From the NCBI RefSeq assembly GCF_001411555.2, contig NW_023362571.1, positions 26,655-90,654 of the forward strand: a stretch of DNA of 64,000 bases, written 5' to 3'. A program made the translations under genes and the position numbers. The notes under the pieces were generated by a model that was given only the letters and a program-made list of their open reading frames with translations, did no database searches and was not told the DNA's origin. Numbering within the stretch: the stretch's first letter is position 1; every line of letters starts with the position of its first letter. Shown here in pieces: positions 11,157 through 24,614 of the stretch. The DNA is from Juglans regia (taxonomy: Eukaryota > Streptophyta > Magnoliopsida > Fagales > Juglandaceae).

Positions 11157-11749
11157 CAGTTCCAGGATGCAGATGCATAATCAATTTAGCTGTAAGCCTC
11201 CTCCTCAAGGAGTTTTAAAGTTAAATACTGATGGTGCAATGTTTCCCAACTTACAAGAGGCAAGTATAAGTGTTATTTTAAGGGATGCATCAGGGAATGT
11301 GGTGATGGCAGCTTCTAAACATGAATCTGAGGTTGCAAAACCAGAATTTATCGAACTGTTTGCGGAGTTCAGAGGATTGCAGTTGTGTTCCACCATCTGT
11401 ATTACACAAATTGAAGTAGAATCTGACTGCTTGCTGTTGGTCCAATTGTTTCAGATAGATGATATGGAGAACTCAATGCTTGGTAATCTGTTTGCTGAAG
11501 TTAAAAGATTATGTAGTTGTTTTGAGAGTGTTATTTTTAAATATGTGTATAAAGAGGGTAATAGAGCAGCTCATGAGCTTGCTCGAAATGCTTAGAGAGT
11601 TGATGATCCTGAAATGTGGTGGGATTGTATTTCAGATTTTCTTTCTCAAGCCTTATGGTTTGATAAATGTCTATAATCGTGTTTATCTCAATGAAGATGT
11701 TGATTGTTATAAAAAAATAAATTTCAAAAAAAAAAAGAAAAGGAAAAGG
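11157..11749 (+). mobile_element. 5'-truncated LINE tail with RNase H domain
   Basis: An open frame at 11167-11595 encodes an RVT_3-type RNase H domain: LKLNTDGA near the start, PEFIELFAEFRGLQL in the middle with the second acidic residue, VESDCLL, and YVYKEGNRAAHELAR at the end. This domain closes plant L1-type LINE ORF2 proteins. After the stop come about 150 bases of 3' sequence and an A-rich tail (11711-11748). It is a truncated insertion. Its 5' boundary is approximate and I saw no convincing target duplication. Confidence 0.78.
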
Positions 11750-12884
11750 TATTTGTTGGAACATCCAATAATGTCAATAATAATTATTACCCATGTACAG
11801 TTTTATTACTAAAAAAACTGTATTTCTTGAAATCTAAATGATGAATAATATTAATTTTTTTGTCACGAGTATTTTAGGTCAGGAGTATTTGAGTTACTTT
11901 TTTGTGTTTGCTTTATTGTAGTTAAATGGGTAAAATGCTTCGCTTAACATTAACCAATTCAACCACTAATTATTCTGAATATTCAATTGATCATTTACAT
12001 TATTTCACTGCAAAGACCTGCAAGTTGTGAAAAAAATTTCTACTTTTGATTGAGCAGCTAATTCCTCATATCCAACATGAGTCCAGACCAGGAATTAATC
12101 AACCAACATACATATATATATATATATATTGCCGTTATAATGGTGTTATTAAAGTCACCAACATGTATATAGTACTTACATAAGTTTCATGTACCAGTAA
12201 GATTCTGGCATTTACATGGACAACAAGAGTTCCATTGATTACATAAATATAGCCCAAGAGTTTCCAAATACATATAATTTAGTCAAATCTGAAACACCTT
12301 CCTGGATGAAACATTCTTCTTATAAATTCAAGCATGCATGCATGGAGACTTGGTCCATTACTAACCATGTAATGATTGAGAAGTCTTGATTCACCAATTG
12401 TAATTGGTGTAATGATCACTATTATAAAATAACTGAGTTGTAAAATTGGAAACACAAATTACCGAGATTAGTGTATGAATCTACTTTGACCAATATCAAA
12501 TTATAATCATCTACTAGTTAATGCTATCAACCTATACAAGGAAGTTCCAAACTTTTTGATAATCATCTATTGCAACACACCACTATTTAACTACAAATGT
12601 ATAATAGGATGTCTTTCATGTCTAAAATAATCCATACAATTCTACGAAATATGCATATGTACATTACAACTACATGGGATAATACCTGTAGGTTTGGCTG
12701 AGTTTTCCTTGAGAGCATATGAGGAGTTAGATTGTATCTTCAATAATAGAAAAAACACTGTATCAATTACAAAAACACCTTTTATAAACATAACCCTTGC
12801 ATGTAACAAAACTACCCCTTGACTTGCATTGACAACAAACTAAGTAAAAGGGTTATTTGCAATAGATTAAAACCATCTTCCCAA
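11750..12884. other. No gene seen
   Basis: AT-rich sequence with a short (AT)n run at about 12109-12129. I see no coding, RNA or clear transposon feature. Confidence 0.5.
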
Positions 12885-13756
12885 CACTACAACAAAATAT
12901 CACTTTTGCCATGAAGAATAAACCAACAACTCTATTACTGTTGATTAAAGTCTTCACCTGACAACAAGTTGTTAAATGATAGCTTCAAAATATCATCATT
13001 AACATCCCAACTATCTGCACAGTTTTTTTGAGTAATCACAACAAAAAATAAAATAACCCTTTTATATATACATTAACTCAATTACTTTGTTAAAATGTTG
13101 TATAGGCATTCAATTTAGTTTGCATCGACAACAACTTATTATACTGTTACTCAAAACCACTCATAACTTGCATTGACAACAAACGAAGTAATAAATACTA
13201 TGTCCCATGGCTGGGACTTAAGTTAATATGCTCACAAACATATAGTATAGTAATTTGTATGTTACAAGGTGTTTCTTAATAGTAACCACAAATTACAATA
13301 TTCAGCTTTAACAAAAGTATATATATCTAGGCTTTGTAAGTCTTTGCTTTCAAAGAGGATATTTGCGTATATAGTATAAGTCACAAATGATGGAAATATA
13401 CTATAAGTTGAGAGTTAGGGAAAACAAATATGGAATACCTGTACACAAGGTTCAACTTATCTTCCTCCCAACTGCATCTTAAGTTATCAAAATGAATGCC
13501 TCAACCTTTACAACTGTACTATAGACACCATGATAGCCTTAACTAGTCTCAAACTATATTAGCTATCTTCCTAAACAATCCAAGTCCCCACATCATCATG
13601 ATTAATCAAGTTGCTCAACAAAAGGATACATACATCTACTTAAAGGAAGGAGTTTACTTATTAAAAAGTTGTCCCAAAATTTCAAAAAGCTGGTACCCCC
13701 ATATTTTTTTAAGATGCCTATGCATCTCCCAGCTCAGTCTCATTAGGAGACTGACT

Positions 13757-15480
13757 CTAGGACTCCAATTCTGTCATACGAAAAATTAAGTCCTTCTCAA
13801 CATCTAAAAAGTGGGCCCTCATCGCATCCACGTCTCTCTTGAAAGCATCAAGTTCAGTCTTTAACCCCTGCGCATCAGCCTTGTTCTTCTCATTCTCTTT
13901 GTTAAAACGTTGAAACTCCCTATTCTTCAACAATGATGGAGATGAGTCTAGCATTACTAAGTGGTCTAAACCCCTCGCATATCTAGATCGATGACCTAAT
14001 ACATCCCTGAACACGGCATTCGCTGCATCATCCATGTTTTCATCTGGTTCCATCTCATTCAATCTTTCAACCATCATATTCTACATTCACTCAATTATTT
14101 CAATATCAACCTGTCACAAATCTGTTATAAATAATGTCATAATGCAGTAAATTAAATAACTATTTACTCACATAGTTATTCTCAACCGCTTCAGTAATGA
14201 ATCCACTTTTTTTTGTAGACCAATGCACCTTTTTATAAAATGCAACCAAGTTCGAATTTGTCTCCCGCTTTAAAACATATTTCTTAGCTCAGTACTTTCC
14301 ACAGTAATAAAAAATACAGCTTACAGATTAACTATTAAACTTGAGTTTTAATAATCTACTATTAAAATAAATTATTACCCTTTCCTCCATGAGCCTAACA
14401 AAAGACTTTCTTCCAACTGTGTGAGTCATCCGTTGAGTACCCCTATTATTTGTGTTCTTCTTTGACAGATTCTACAATTCATACAAATAGTCTTTAATCA
14501 ACCAATTTACTAATAAAAGAACATATAACAAAATCTGCAATTCTTCATATTTCAATCTAATTAAATTTGGAAATTGACTCCTGAAAATAATTGATCTTAT
14601 TTGTTACCTTGAATTCCTCACTCGCTCATCTCTCACATAAACATTCCCATACGCTTTTCTCTACCAAAGTTGTGCCACTAGAAATTGCCTCCTTATGTGT
14701 TGCATTCTTTTTGTACATGCGGTGTAGTAGGTAGTGGAAATCATTATACTTTTGAGCAAGTGCCATTGTCACCGTCTCCTGATGGTTGCTTTTAGTCCAA
14801 TCCAATTCCAAATCAGCCTAATCACAACATTTTATACAACTTTTTAGTATGCAAATAAATCTACACTTAACTAATAAAATAATATTACAGCTGTAAAATT
14901 TACTCGGACACGATCTGTTTGTTCATCCTTCTCTTTCTTATCCACATGAGTCTAGCTTGCATGTGCCATATTTGCATATAGTCTGACAATATGTGTGATT
15001 CATGCTGTGAAGAGAGTTTCATGTTCACAGGATACTTCTCGTTGACCATCCTTAATATCCAAATGTATTTTTCCATATTTACAAATTTTTTCAAATTTTG
15101 TGCATCTTGCTGGTCCCTGATCACATTTCATTGTAAGAGGAGCTATAGATAAAGGCCAAAATTTAATCTTAGGCGGTACATAAATAATAAATGAGTACTA
15201 CATTATTATACAACAATATTGGCTACAGAAACTTTAAACATCTGGGGAAGATATGTTACCTGCAGCATCCATAGTCATACCAGCCTCATTGACGGGGATT
15301 GATGACCCTTCTGGTTCAACACTCGGTGCTTGTGTTTCCTCATCTGAAAATGATGGAATCTCATCCCTGGGTGTGCGTACTTCCGGCTGTTTTTCTGAAT
15401 GGCCTCTACTAGAACTTGAAGCTACATGGCTACCATGCCCACCACGAACTTTCTTCCTTCCTCTCATTCTATGAACCATT
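13757..15480 (-). pseudogene. CACTA second gene, PTTA/Transposase_24-like, multi-exon
   Basis: Exon-like pieces in order on the minus strand: MVHRMRGRKKVRGG with a Ser- and acid-rich N-terminus (15479-15257, ending at a GTAACA donor); GPARCTKFEKICKYGK (around 15120-14990), matching the RGP..K..GK motif; LDWTKSNHQETV...KYNDFHYLLHRMYKKN (14815-14630); GTQRMTHTVGRKSFVRLMEE (about 14440-14380); and NEMEPDENMDD...FRDVLGHRSRYARGL with a coiled-coil tail (14060-13757). The order and motifs match the non-TNP2 gene of plant En/Spm elements. At least one stop interrupts the second piece. Confidence 0.68.
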
Positions 15481-17593
15481 TCTTAACAGCAGAGGTCTGA
15501 TTTCTCTCTTCAAACAAAAAGATAAAAAAGATAATGCTTATAGGTCAAACAAAAACATTAACAATAACTTGACTTATGCCAAAAACATAAGTGAGCTCTA
15601 ATGTAGCTAATCAAGTGATACTATTTGTAAGTAAGTGTTAACAAGTCATTGAGTATAGCTTTAGTGGAAGTGTAGCTGACCTCCTAGATATTAGGGATTA
15701 CATACCAAAAATGTATACAAACACACACAATCAGTGGCACTAAAGTCACTAGTTGTTCAAGAAACAAAAAAAATGGCTTTTGATCTAAGAAGTTCTCATG
15801 AAATGCAACTTTGGTTTTATGTACAACTTAAAATGGTCTAATATTAAGAAACTTAATCTATGACTTACTCACAAGTGAGTCTGAATCTCTGAGGAAAAGA
15901 GTTTCAAAAACCTGGGCAGCAGCTTCGACTTCAAGTTTCTCATCAAGCCTCTAGTTCCTCTCGAGTTAGAGCAGTTTTAAACCTCCAGAAAAAGCTTTGT
16001 ACGCCCCAGTCTTTGCAAAGTAGGAAAAAGTCATTTTTTTAACCTCACTAGCCTCACTAACCATGGTCCAAAGTGTGGTAGACTTTGACAAGATGTGGCA
16101 TTAGGTTTTAGAGCCACTTTTTGAGTTTCCCACTTTTTCTCCCCTCATTTTACCACCAACCAACAACTAAACAGTGTAAACAACATAATTTACTTACCAA
16201 ATTAGTCCCTGCTCAACACACTGAACCAGAATGACTACCAACTTTTTTAACATTTCAATTTCGGCTAAAACTAAATCAGTAAATTAATTTGTTGTGCATT
16301 GATTAGAATTTTTTTTTATTCATCATTTTTACAATACTTAATTTGTGACAATTCAATTAATTATATAATAAAAAAATTCCCATTGGAGATTCTGGTTGGA
16401 TTGAAAATAAGTTATTTCTATAGATATCATATAGTATAGTAATTACTATACTATATGAGATAGTATATAAGAAGCATATATGCTCATATTGTATATAGAA
16501 CCTAATGTCAATTGACCATTCCCTTGTTTTTTGTCAATTGAGAGATATTGCTTCATCTGGATAATAGTAACTGTTTAGCTTTAATGGGTAACATCATAAT
16601 CACCTCACAAGCATTAGATTTTGCCATTTATGAACACCATTCTGAGACCGTGTAAATATCTACTATACTCATCTCCAATGCATAAGGATTTTAAGTGCCT
16701 CCTTCATCCCACGGGTAGTTTTGCACAAGTTTTGAAATTGAGAACTTATCCAACTTTCGTATAAGTGTCTATCTTGCCATGAGACAAGCAACCTATCAAT
16801 GTCCCTATCCTTACAAACCCACCTAAACCGTCATTACATTTTCCTAGTAGTAGTGTCATATACTTAAATGCTTGTTACAATATGGAAAATCAAATCTACA
16901 CCAAAAGTTGTTATTTGGCATTACATTACAATACTGAAAACAAATTGTGATTAATATTGAAAATGTAGCCTTGTCGTTGCCGAATCAGCCATGAAAAATC
17001 TGTTTGGTGTACTTGCTCTCTACCAAACAACAACCCTTTTCAGATATGGCAACTTCTGCCAAGCTGCTACATTTATACATCCTGGAACATTAGCAGTGTG
17101 TATTAACAAAAAGTCTTTAAACTCTGCTCTCAACATCAGACAATATGGTATAGTCTCAGCAACACTTAAACAGTCCATATCCAACCATATTTTTTACATT
17201 AATAACCACAACATGACCTACAAAATTTAATTTAATTGTTCTGCAATCTTATCGATGGTTATATAAGCAAACACTACTTTGAGCACAGAATTATGGTATT
17301 TGTAGATTTATGAAATTATTTCCCACACATTGTCTACTCCCATGCTATAAGCAATCACTAATACTCTCTCAAATTGGTCTTTAACAAAATAATCAAAAGT
17401 ACAAAGCTATTATAGATTTTGGACATTACCTTTAGCCTTTTCCAACTCTTTTCTTCCCTTAATATGCAGACCAAGTTCTAAGCCCAAAATTAATCTCTCC
17501 ACTCTGTGATAAGTGTATAAAAATAGCTCAACAATGGTAAAAAATATATCTATGTCCAAAATTAAATAACCATACTTCTTGTTGACTAAGTAA
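15481..17593 (-). other. CACTA interior, no gene seen
   Basis: AT-rich sequence between the two CACTA genes. Small open frames here are short and without recognisable features. It presumably holds 5' sequence of the PTTA-like gene and 3' sequence of the TNP2 gene. Confidence 0.45.
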
Positions 17594-20500
17594 TCATAGA
17601 AACATGCAATAGTCAGATGACTCTAAATCTGAATTTGATTCCAAGTCTTCCTCATTTCCAAACAAGTTGTCATTAATGGAATCGTCATCAACTTTGTCAC
17701 TATCGCCATCATCTTCAATAAAAGTATGTTCGGCATCACCAGAACATGCACGGTGTGGTATAGGCCACTCATTAACAATATATGGTTCTTCATCCTCTCT
17801 ATGCAATTGATCCACCAACTCATTTTGATTCACTAGACTGAAATGGTTGACATCATCCTCATCTTGACATGCATCAGTGTCAGAGAAGTCCTCGTCATCA
17901 TCCCCAACTGTTGGCATCGGTGGAATGTCGTATATATTCCTATTTGTTATCGTTTGTACCACTTGCCAATTTCCTACCACACTCGGATCTTTTAAGTAAA
18001 ACACTTGTGAGCATTGACTGGTAGGGGCAAAAGGCTCGTCCTTATACCATGTTCTATTACTATTCACACTTGTCAGATGGTCGCCTACACGTATGCCTCG
18101 GTTATGATCATTGACATCCCACCAATCACATTTAAACAAGTATACAAGATGCCATCCCATGTAACGTAATTCCAAAATATCTTTCAACACACTGTAGAAC
18201 TCCACATTATCAGACTAATGTACTCCATTAACAAGAATCCCACTATTTTTTAATCCGTCGATGTAATACCCCGATGAGGAGAAGAAGACCCGAAAATTTG
18301 AGGAGGGACTAAATAACCAGATTTATGAGCGAGTGGTGGCCCTTCAGATCCAGAACTTCTCAGAATTAGTAGATAAAGGCCACAATAGTCGAGCGAGGCC
18401 TCAAGAGAAGTGTTGAACTTCAGGAGCAGAGGAAGGGGCCGACGCCATTGGGGTTTCCCTCGAACGAGAATCAAGGACCATGGAAGAGGATGAAGTTAGT
18501 GAACAACCTAGGCCAGAGACAGGTGCAAGACAATCAACAGAATAACTCTTGCAAGTCATGCAACGTAGTACACTTTGGAGATTGTAGAAGGAGAACTGGA
18601 CGGTGTTTTCGATGTGGGAAGCATAGCCACCTCGTCAGAGATTGCCCAAAGCAACCAAATGGGAGCATGAACCCCAACCCGCCTCAGAGGACTGATTTCA
18701 TGGCATGAGGCAAGAATCAACACAACGCAGTGTAGGCTCGAATTCAACACAAATCAGAGTGGCGTAGCGAAAGCGTGATTAACCCATTGGAAGTAGCAGC
18801 AGTTAGCTAAGCAAATTTCGAGGACAAAATTTTTTTTTTTAGGGGGAGAGGATGTAATACCCCGCATTTTAGCGTATTTATCTTTTTGTGGAAGATTATT
18901 TTTAATTAATTTAAATATTGTTTTACTTATTTTAAAATTTATCAGATTTCTCGTTGGATTTATTTTATAATTTTTAAGTTGTGAAATTTATTTTGATGGT
19001 TCAGCTGAAGATCAAGAGTAAGGAGTTTTAGCAAGATGTGATGATCGTAGTGAAATAAGTGTCTGAGGGTACAAGTGCTTATTTGAGAGTCGTAGTTAGT
19101 AAACTGATTTATTTTCGATTATTTTGATTTGATGAGTTAAGTTTATTTTCGAGTCTTTGGAGAGTTTTTAATTTATGTTATTGAGAATTTCTTTGTTGTC
19201 CCCATGAAGGAACATAGATATTTAGGTTGATTAAATGGATTAACATTTTTATGGAGTTTTATGGATTTTATAGTTGTGTTATTGAAGTTGAGATTAAGTA
19301 TTAAGAGATAACTCTCCGGACCTCAAGGAACAGGGCGTTACAGTCGATGTTGTTTGCAGTCCTTCGTATGGAACCTTATTCCATTTGTAATGCATCTACT
19401 GTATGACCCAACCCATGGATCTGGTCCACATGCTAGAGCATAAACTTCATCACTAACCTCATTTGGATTCAGGGAACGCAATTCACAGACCTGTTAGCTG
19501 CAATCGTTAGCTCAGTTAGTTTAGAAATGGCAATAAATGTCATTTTTGTCATCAAATTGAAGTGGTATATATGTTATTGAGGTTAACAATGAGTAAACTT
19601 ACATGGCTTTTGAACCAGTTGGGAAATTGAATTTGGTGCCTACGATCGACATTGCTAGAGCCTTCTTCTTTAATCTTGTTATAGTGTTGACTACATGCAT
19701 AGACAATGAAAATAATTGAATGGATTTCTATCTCCAGAAAATGAAATTGTTTCTAATGATATGATTGAGTTTAGAGTAAGTAATACTTACTCTAGGTACT
19801 GTTCAATCTCAGTGCAATTGTTGAGCACATACCACCGGGCCTTTGCAAAAAGTGTTTCATCTATTCTTTCAACAGAGGGCGATCCAAGCAGACGAACCTT
19901 TTGTGAGAAAATAGATAACATTCTGCTCCATGGTTTTGAACGACATCAACATTTCGTTCCGGTTGATTAAATGTTGTCTGAATCTCATGGAGATACATCG
20001 AGCAAAATGTAAGGCACTCAACATGAATATAGGCCTCTGCAATTGAGCCTTTCAGACGAGCTTTATTTTTAACATAACGTTTGGACCTTCCTAAATACCT
20101 CTCAAAAGGATACATCCACCTATATTGCACCGGTCCACCAAGCAATGACTCTCGTGGTAAATGAATGGTGAGATGCACCATTGTGTCAAAGAAGGCAGGT
20201 GGGAATATCATTTCCAACTTACAAAGAATAATGGAGATGTCAGTTTGTAGCCGATGGAGGACATCAATCATTATGTTCGTGCACAAAGTTCTTTGAATTA
20301 CTTAACTCAGTTAATGCTTGTCGAACTTAAGCTGTAAAATATCCACCAATCACAACTGGGAGCAATCTTTGCATGAAAATATGACAATCATGACTTTTCA
20401 TGCCTAAGATCTTCGCTTCACTAACATTAACACATCGAGCAATATTTGAGGCAAATCCATCAGGGAACTGAACATTTCATAATCACTCATAGAAAGGCCT

Positions 20501-22331
20501 TTTCTCATGGTTATTTAACATGTAACATGCCATCCTCATAGAATAACAGTCACCATCTTGTTGTAAATGTAATTTTTTCCTTATGCCAAGATTGGCCAAA
20601 TCCCTACGTGTGTTGGCTGTGTCATTGGTTTTTCCATCAATATTCATGAAAGTTCCTAAGATGCTATCACAAATATTCTTCTCAATATGCATGACATCTA
20701 GATTATGTCTCAATTCCAATGATGACCAATAAGGAAGCTCAAAAAATATAGTTTTTTTGGTCCAATTCAATTCAGTTGTTGTGCGTTTCCTCTTCTTTGA
20801 AGCTTTACTAAACTACATTTCTTAACTCAGCCAATTTTTCAAGTTTAGCTTGTCCTGACAAATGTGTAGGTGCCCCTCGATAGTCTGGCTTACCATTGAA
20901 ATTAGGCTTTATAGATCTCCACCTATGCCCTGGCAACAACCACCGACGATGACCCATGTAACAATGTTTTCACCCATATGCCGACCACATGTATCAACAT
21001 TGCATGTAGGACATGCCATCTTTCCCTTTGTTCTCCAGCCAGAGAGATTAGCATAGGCTGGAAAGTCATTAATGGTCCAAAGCAGTACTGCATGTAAGCG
21101 AAACCAGCTCTTTTCAAATGCATCGTATGTATCAACATCGTTTTCCCACAACTCTTTCAATTCGTCAATCAAATGATGCAAGTAGACATCGATATCATTA
21201 CCAGGTGCTTTTGGACCAATAATTAGCAAGGTTAGTAGGTGGTATGGATCTTTCATGCATGACCAAGGGGGCAAGTTGTAAGGTACAAGTATCACCGGCC
21301 ATATGCTATAGGCCATATGCTATAGGGTTTACTTATATTGTTAAAAGGGTTAAACCCATCACTTGCTAAACCAAGCCTCACATTACGAGAATCAAGCGCA
21401 AACCTCGTATGTTATGCATCAAAATCTTTCCATACCTTCAAATCTGCAGGGTGCCTCATAACATTAGCATCACTGACTCGTTCATTTGCATGCCATCTCA
21501 TTGCATCGGCAATTTTCTTGGAAACAAAGAGTCTTTGCAACCTTGGCTTCAAAGGAAAATACCTTAGGACTTTTTGTAGTACTTTCTTATGCTTATTAGT
21601 GTTTGAAACCCACCTACGAATGCATTTATCCTTGTTAGAATGTTCTTTCCAAAACAATACACAATCGTTCAAGCATGCATCTATCTTGGTGTAAGTAAAC
21701 CCAAGTCCACGTTCCAACCGACGTGCATCATTATATGAATCTGGGAGAAGAGCATCCATCAGGAAATGTAGATTTCAAGAGCTTGATAACCATGTTGAAT
21801 GATTTTACACTCCAACCACCAACTGTCTTGATATGAAGCAACTTTACGATAAATGATAGCTTCGAAAAGTTCGCACATGATGGATAAAGGGGATGTCATG
21901 CATCTTCTAACAATTCCGCCCAATTTTTTTTTCCCCGTAGAACACCCTTCTATCTCCCCATCAATAGGAACTTGAGAATGATCCATATTCACCTCAGCCC
22001 ACATGTCGTGCACCATGTCATCGATATCATCAATATAGTCACTGAAAAAGCTCGTAGATTGATCATCATCTGAGGAATTGAGGGTGAAATTGTCATCTTC
22101 ACCGTGGAATATCCAGGTCTGATAAGAAGGGTCAATCCCTACAATAAACAAATGATCCTCGACCACATTTATTGACCAGAAGAACATATTGCAACATCTG
22201 CGACACGGACACCTAATGTCATTGCCTCCAAGTGCATGGGCCCGAGCCATAGTAATAAAGTGGTTAACCCCTAGTGCATATTCGTTGGACCCAAATCTAT
22301 CTTCAATATGCATCCACGTCTTGTCCATCTA
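17594..22331 (-). pseudogene. CACTA TNP2 transposase gene (Transpos_assoc, TNP2, DUF4218, DUF4216), broken
   Basis: Order from the 5' end: Transpos_assoc zinc-binding region (22328-22100; MDKTWM start, CPCRRC motif); frameshifted linker (PLYPSCANFSKLSFIVKLLH, about 21890-21830); TNP2 transposase pieces (DCVLFWKEH and PLKPRLQRL at 21690-21530; GNDIDVYLHHLIDELKELW, WTINDFPAYANLSG and CPTCNVDTC at 21220-20990; LRHNLDVMHIEKNICDS at 20710-20660); DUF4218 (20290-19865; HLTIHLPRESLLGGPVQYRW); then DUF4216 (LFKCDWWDVN and FYLKDPSVVGNWQVV, 18150-17950) and an acidic tail. Several frameshifts and stops break it, and an LTR element at 18262-19342 splits the DUF4216 part. Intact relatives cut and paste CACTA elements. 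Confidence 0.85.
18262..19342 (+). mobile_element. Internally deleted Tekay-like gypsy element, 1081 bp
   Basis: GTCGA is duplicated on both sides (18257-18261 and 19343-19347). The element starts TGTAATACCCCG, jumps after about 12 bases into gag sequence (DEEKKTRKFEEGL), and carries a CCHC zinc knuckle (CFRCGKHSHLVRDC, about 18603-18644). A purine tract (AGGGGGAGAGG) precedes a 490-bp 3' LTR (18853-19342) that ends GGGCGTTACA. The LTR start aligns with the 2-kb LTRs elsewhere in the window but is much shorter. Most of the 5' LTR and all of pol are missing. Confidence 0.85.
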
Positions 22332-24099
22332 ACCATCGATGCCATAAAAGAAATGAATTTGGCCCTCATTTGATAAGGAGAAAAATTCCATGATTATATT
22401 AGAATATGATACCAAGTCATGGCTTTGTTTAAGAAGATGATTCCAAATGTGACAAAAAGTTGGGTATTGACATTAAAATATGCTCAAATTCTAACATTCT
22501 TAATGTCCCTATCCTGGATACAACTAACTTGAAGTTGGACAATCGCATTTAAGGTCCTATATTGTTCTAGAAACATTCGTCATACTGAGTTGTGAAAAGT
22601 AAAGAAGTGTGAAGAACAAGTTAATTCCATGGTTTTGTGACATATTGTGTATAAGTTTAGGTTGAAAGGAAAAATGACACAAAAATAAGAACAAGTTCTT
22701 CAGCACAAGTTATGCATGTGTATGACTGATGCAAGTACTTTGGGATTTTTGTGCGCCTACCATACCCATCCCAAGATGGTACTTCCATAGAGGGAGAGGA
22801 TATTGTATTGCTTTCTTCCATTTTTTGATCTAAAACTGGGCAGCAGTTTCATTCATTTCAATGGGGGAGCAAGTCAGTTAATAATAACTAGAAATATTTT
22901 TAAGAGTAAGGGTATATATAGAACTGATAAAGAGCTGTAAAAAAAAGAGTACGGTATCATTACTAAAATACTCGGTGCAGTACAATTTAGGAAAATTCTT
23001 TCTAAACTTGGAACTTAAAAATTATGAAGAACCTTTATGTAGTCTTTCTAAACTTGCACCTACCCAAACAACGAAAAAATAAAATTCTATAAAATGTAAT
23101 GTTGCTGAAAACTTTTAAAACTCCTCTTTAGTGATAACTCATGGTTTAACCTTCTACAACTAATAATCTAAATCTAAGCATGTGTCCCGATCTATAATAA
23201 ATATAAATATATATATATATATATATCTTTATATTTATATATATTTTCAAGACTTTGATCTGGTTCCAAGCTGGTTAAGTCTGGTTCAAACATAGTAAAA
23301 TGACCTCTTTTCTTGCCTAACAACTTTTTACTGTATTTTTCAAATAAGCAGTCAACTTGAGGTTCTATCTATCATTCTGCTTTTATAAACTGAGATATTG
23401 TTATTAGAGCATTGGCATTGGATTGGTCATTCCAATCTTAAAAATTTGAAGAATATGTAACTTTTTAACTTTTAGCTAATCACTTAACACTTAAAATTTA
23501 CATTGGATTCGCTATCACATTCTCTATAATGAAAAAACATTACTATTTTTTATTATTTATATTTCTTAAATTAATTTTTTATTTTATTTTTATAATCTTC
23601 AATAACCTCAAATAATCATATTCATTTTTATTTTCACAATCCAACAATCTATAATATAATAATCTCATATGTACATATTTGTGCATTATCTCATATGTAA
23701 ATAAAAATCTCATATGTACAATCTATAAAAATCCCATATATATAATATAATAATATCAAAATATAAAAAAAATATTGTATGAGAATCACATGATCACAAG
23801 CATATAACAAAATAACAGCCCAACAGCCCTACATTTGGCTTCAAGTTGCCGCCCAAAATAACAGCCCAACAGAACTCATGTTTTTATAAGATAACGTTTT
23901 ATTCAATCAAAAAGCTTATACTATCTTTTTATTGAATAAAGTTTTATTCAATGAAAAAGCATGTTAATCTAGTACACATGAAATATACTAGAGAAACACC
24001 TAACTAGCAAGAGGACAAAGAACTAGAAAATCCTGAAAGTTTTATTCTGGTTAGCTGTGCTCTAGTTCGAGGTGGCTCCGTGGCTACTGGCGGTGGTCG
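22332..24099. other. No gene seen; CACTA 5' flank and AT-rich DNA
   Basis: The first part is probably the promoter side of the CACTA element. A TA-rich patch lies at about 23200-23245. I see no coding or RNA feature, and no TGTTGTAGTG terminus. Confidence 0.45.
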
Positions 24100-24104
24100 G
24101 TAGG

Positions 24105-24572
24105 TGTTAGGGCCTTGTGGACAAGGTCCTTGAAGGGGTGGAGAATGTAAGGTGCAGAAGGTGGGTTGTCATGCAAGCTGGTATAAAGAAGGGAAGTTAG
24201 CATCGAAAGGGAATAAGGAGCAAAACGGTGCGTAGCAATTGGTAACAGAAATAACAGAACTTAAGTGAAACGGTGCGTATTGGTGAGTAGCAACTTGTAA
24301 CAGAAATAACTATCTAGAAATTACAGACTCGGCTCTTAACGATGACGTTTTATTCTTCTTCTTAGTTCTATAAATAGCTTTGTAATAACCAGAGTTGGTA
24401 TCGAGAATCTTAGTGGAAATTCTTTATTTCTTGTAAGGAGGTTTAGGGTTCCTCAAAAACCCTTGGCAAGAATCAATAAAGTGGTTCTTGATTTTACGTC
24501 TAGTTTGTGTGAGAGAGTGCGATTACTGAACCATTCTTCTGAGTTCTATTGTCTCTGGTTTGGTACCTTACA
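24105..24572 (+). repeat. 5' LTR of the Reina-like element
   Basis: It begins TGTTAGGGCC and ends ACCTTACA. It contains a TATA-like box (TATAAATAG, about 24370) and an AATAAA-type signal (about 24476), placing promoter and polyadenylation signals in the usual order. Confidence 0.93.
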
Positions 24573-24574
24573 AG

Positions 24575-24586
24575 TTGGTATCAGAG
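24575..24586 (+). other. Primer-binding site, initiator Met tRNA type
   Basis: TTGGTATCAGAG starts two bases after the 5' LTR. It matches the usual plant retrotransposon site complementary to initiator methionine tRNA. Confidence 0.85.
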
Positions 24587-24614
24587 AGGCGATCCTCTCT
24601 TGAAGATTATTCTG

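Larger units (their letters stand above)
12885..22331 (-). mobile_element. Decayed autonomous-type CACTA (En/Spm) element
   Basis: Two typical CACTA genes lie on the minus strand: a TNP2 transposase gene (17594-22331) and a PTTA/Transposase_24-type gene (13757-15480). A likely 3' terminus, CACTACAACAAAATATC, is at 12885. The opposite end was not found between 22331 and 24099, so the right boundary is only the transposase start codon. Both genes are broken, and a gypsy derivative is inserted in the TNP2 gene. The element lies in the stretch separating copy A from its 5'-UTR exon. Confidence 0.75.

Noticed and set aside
16991..17230. Short plus-strand open frame
   Set aside because: No motif or codon signal, and it lies within a CACTA element whose genes run on the other strand.
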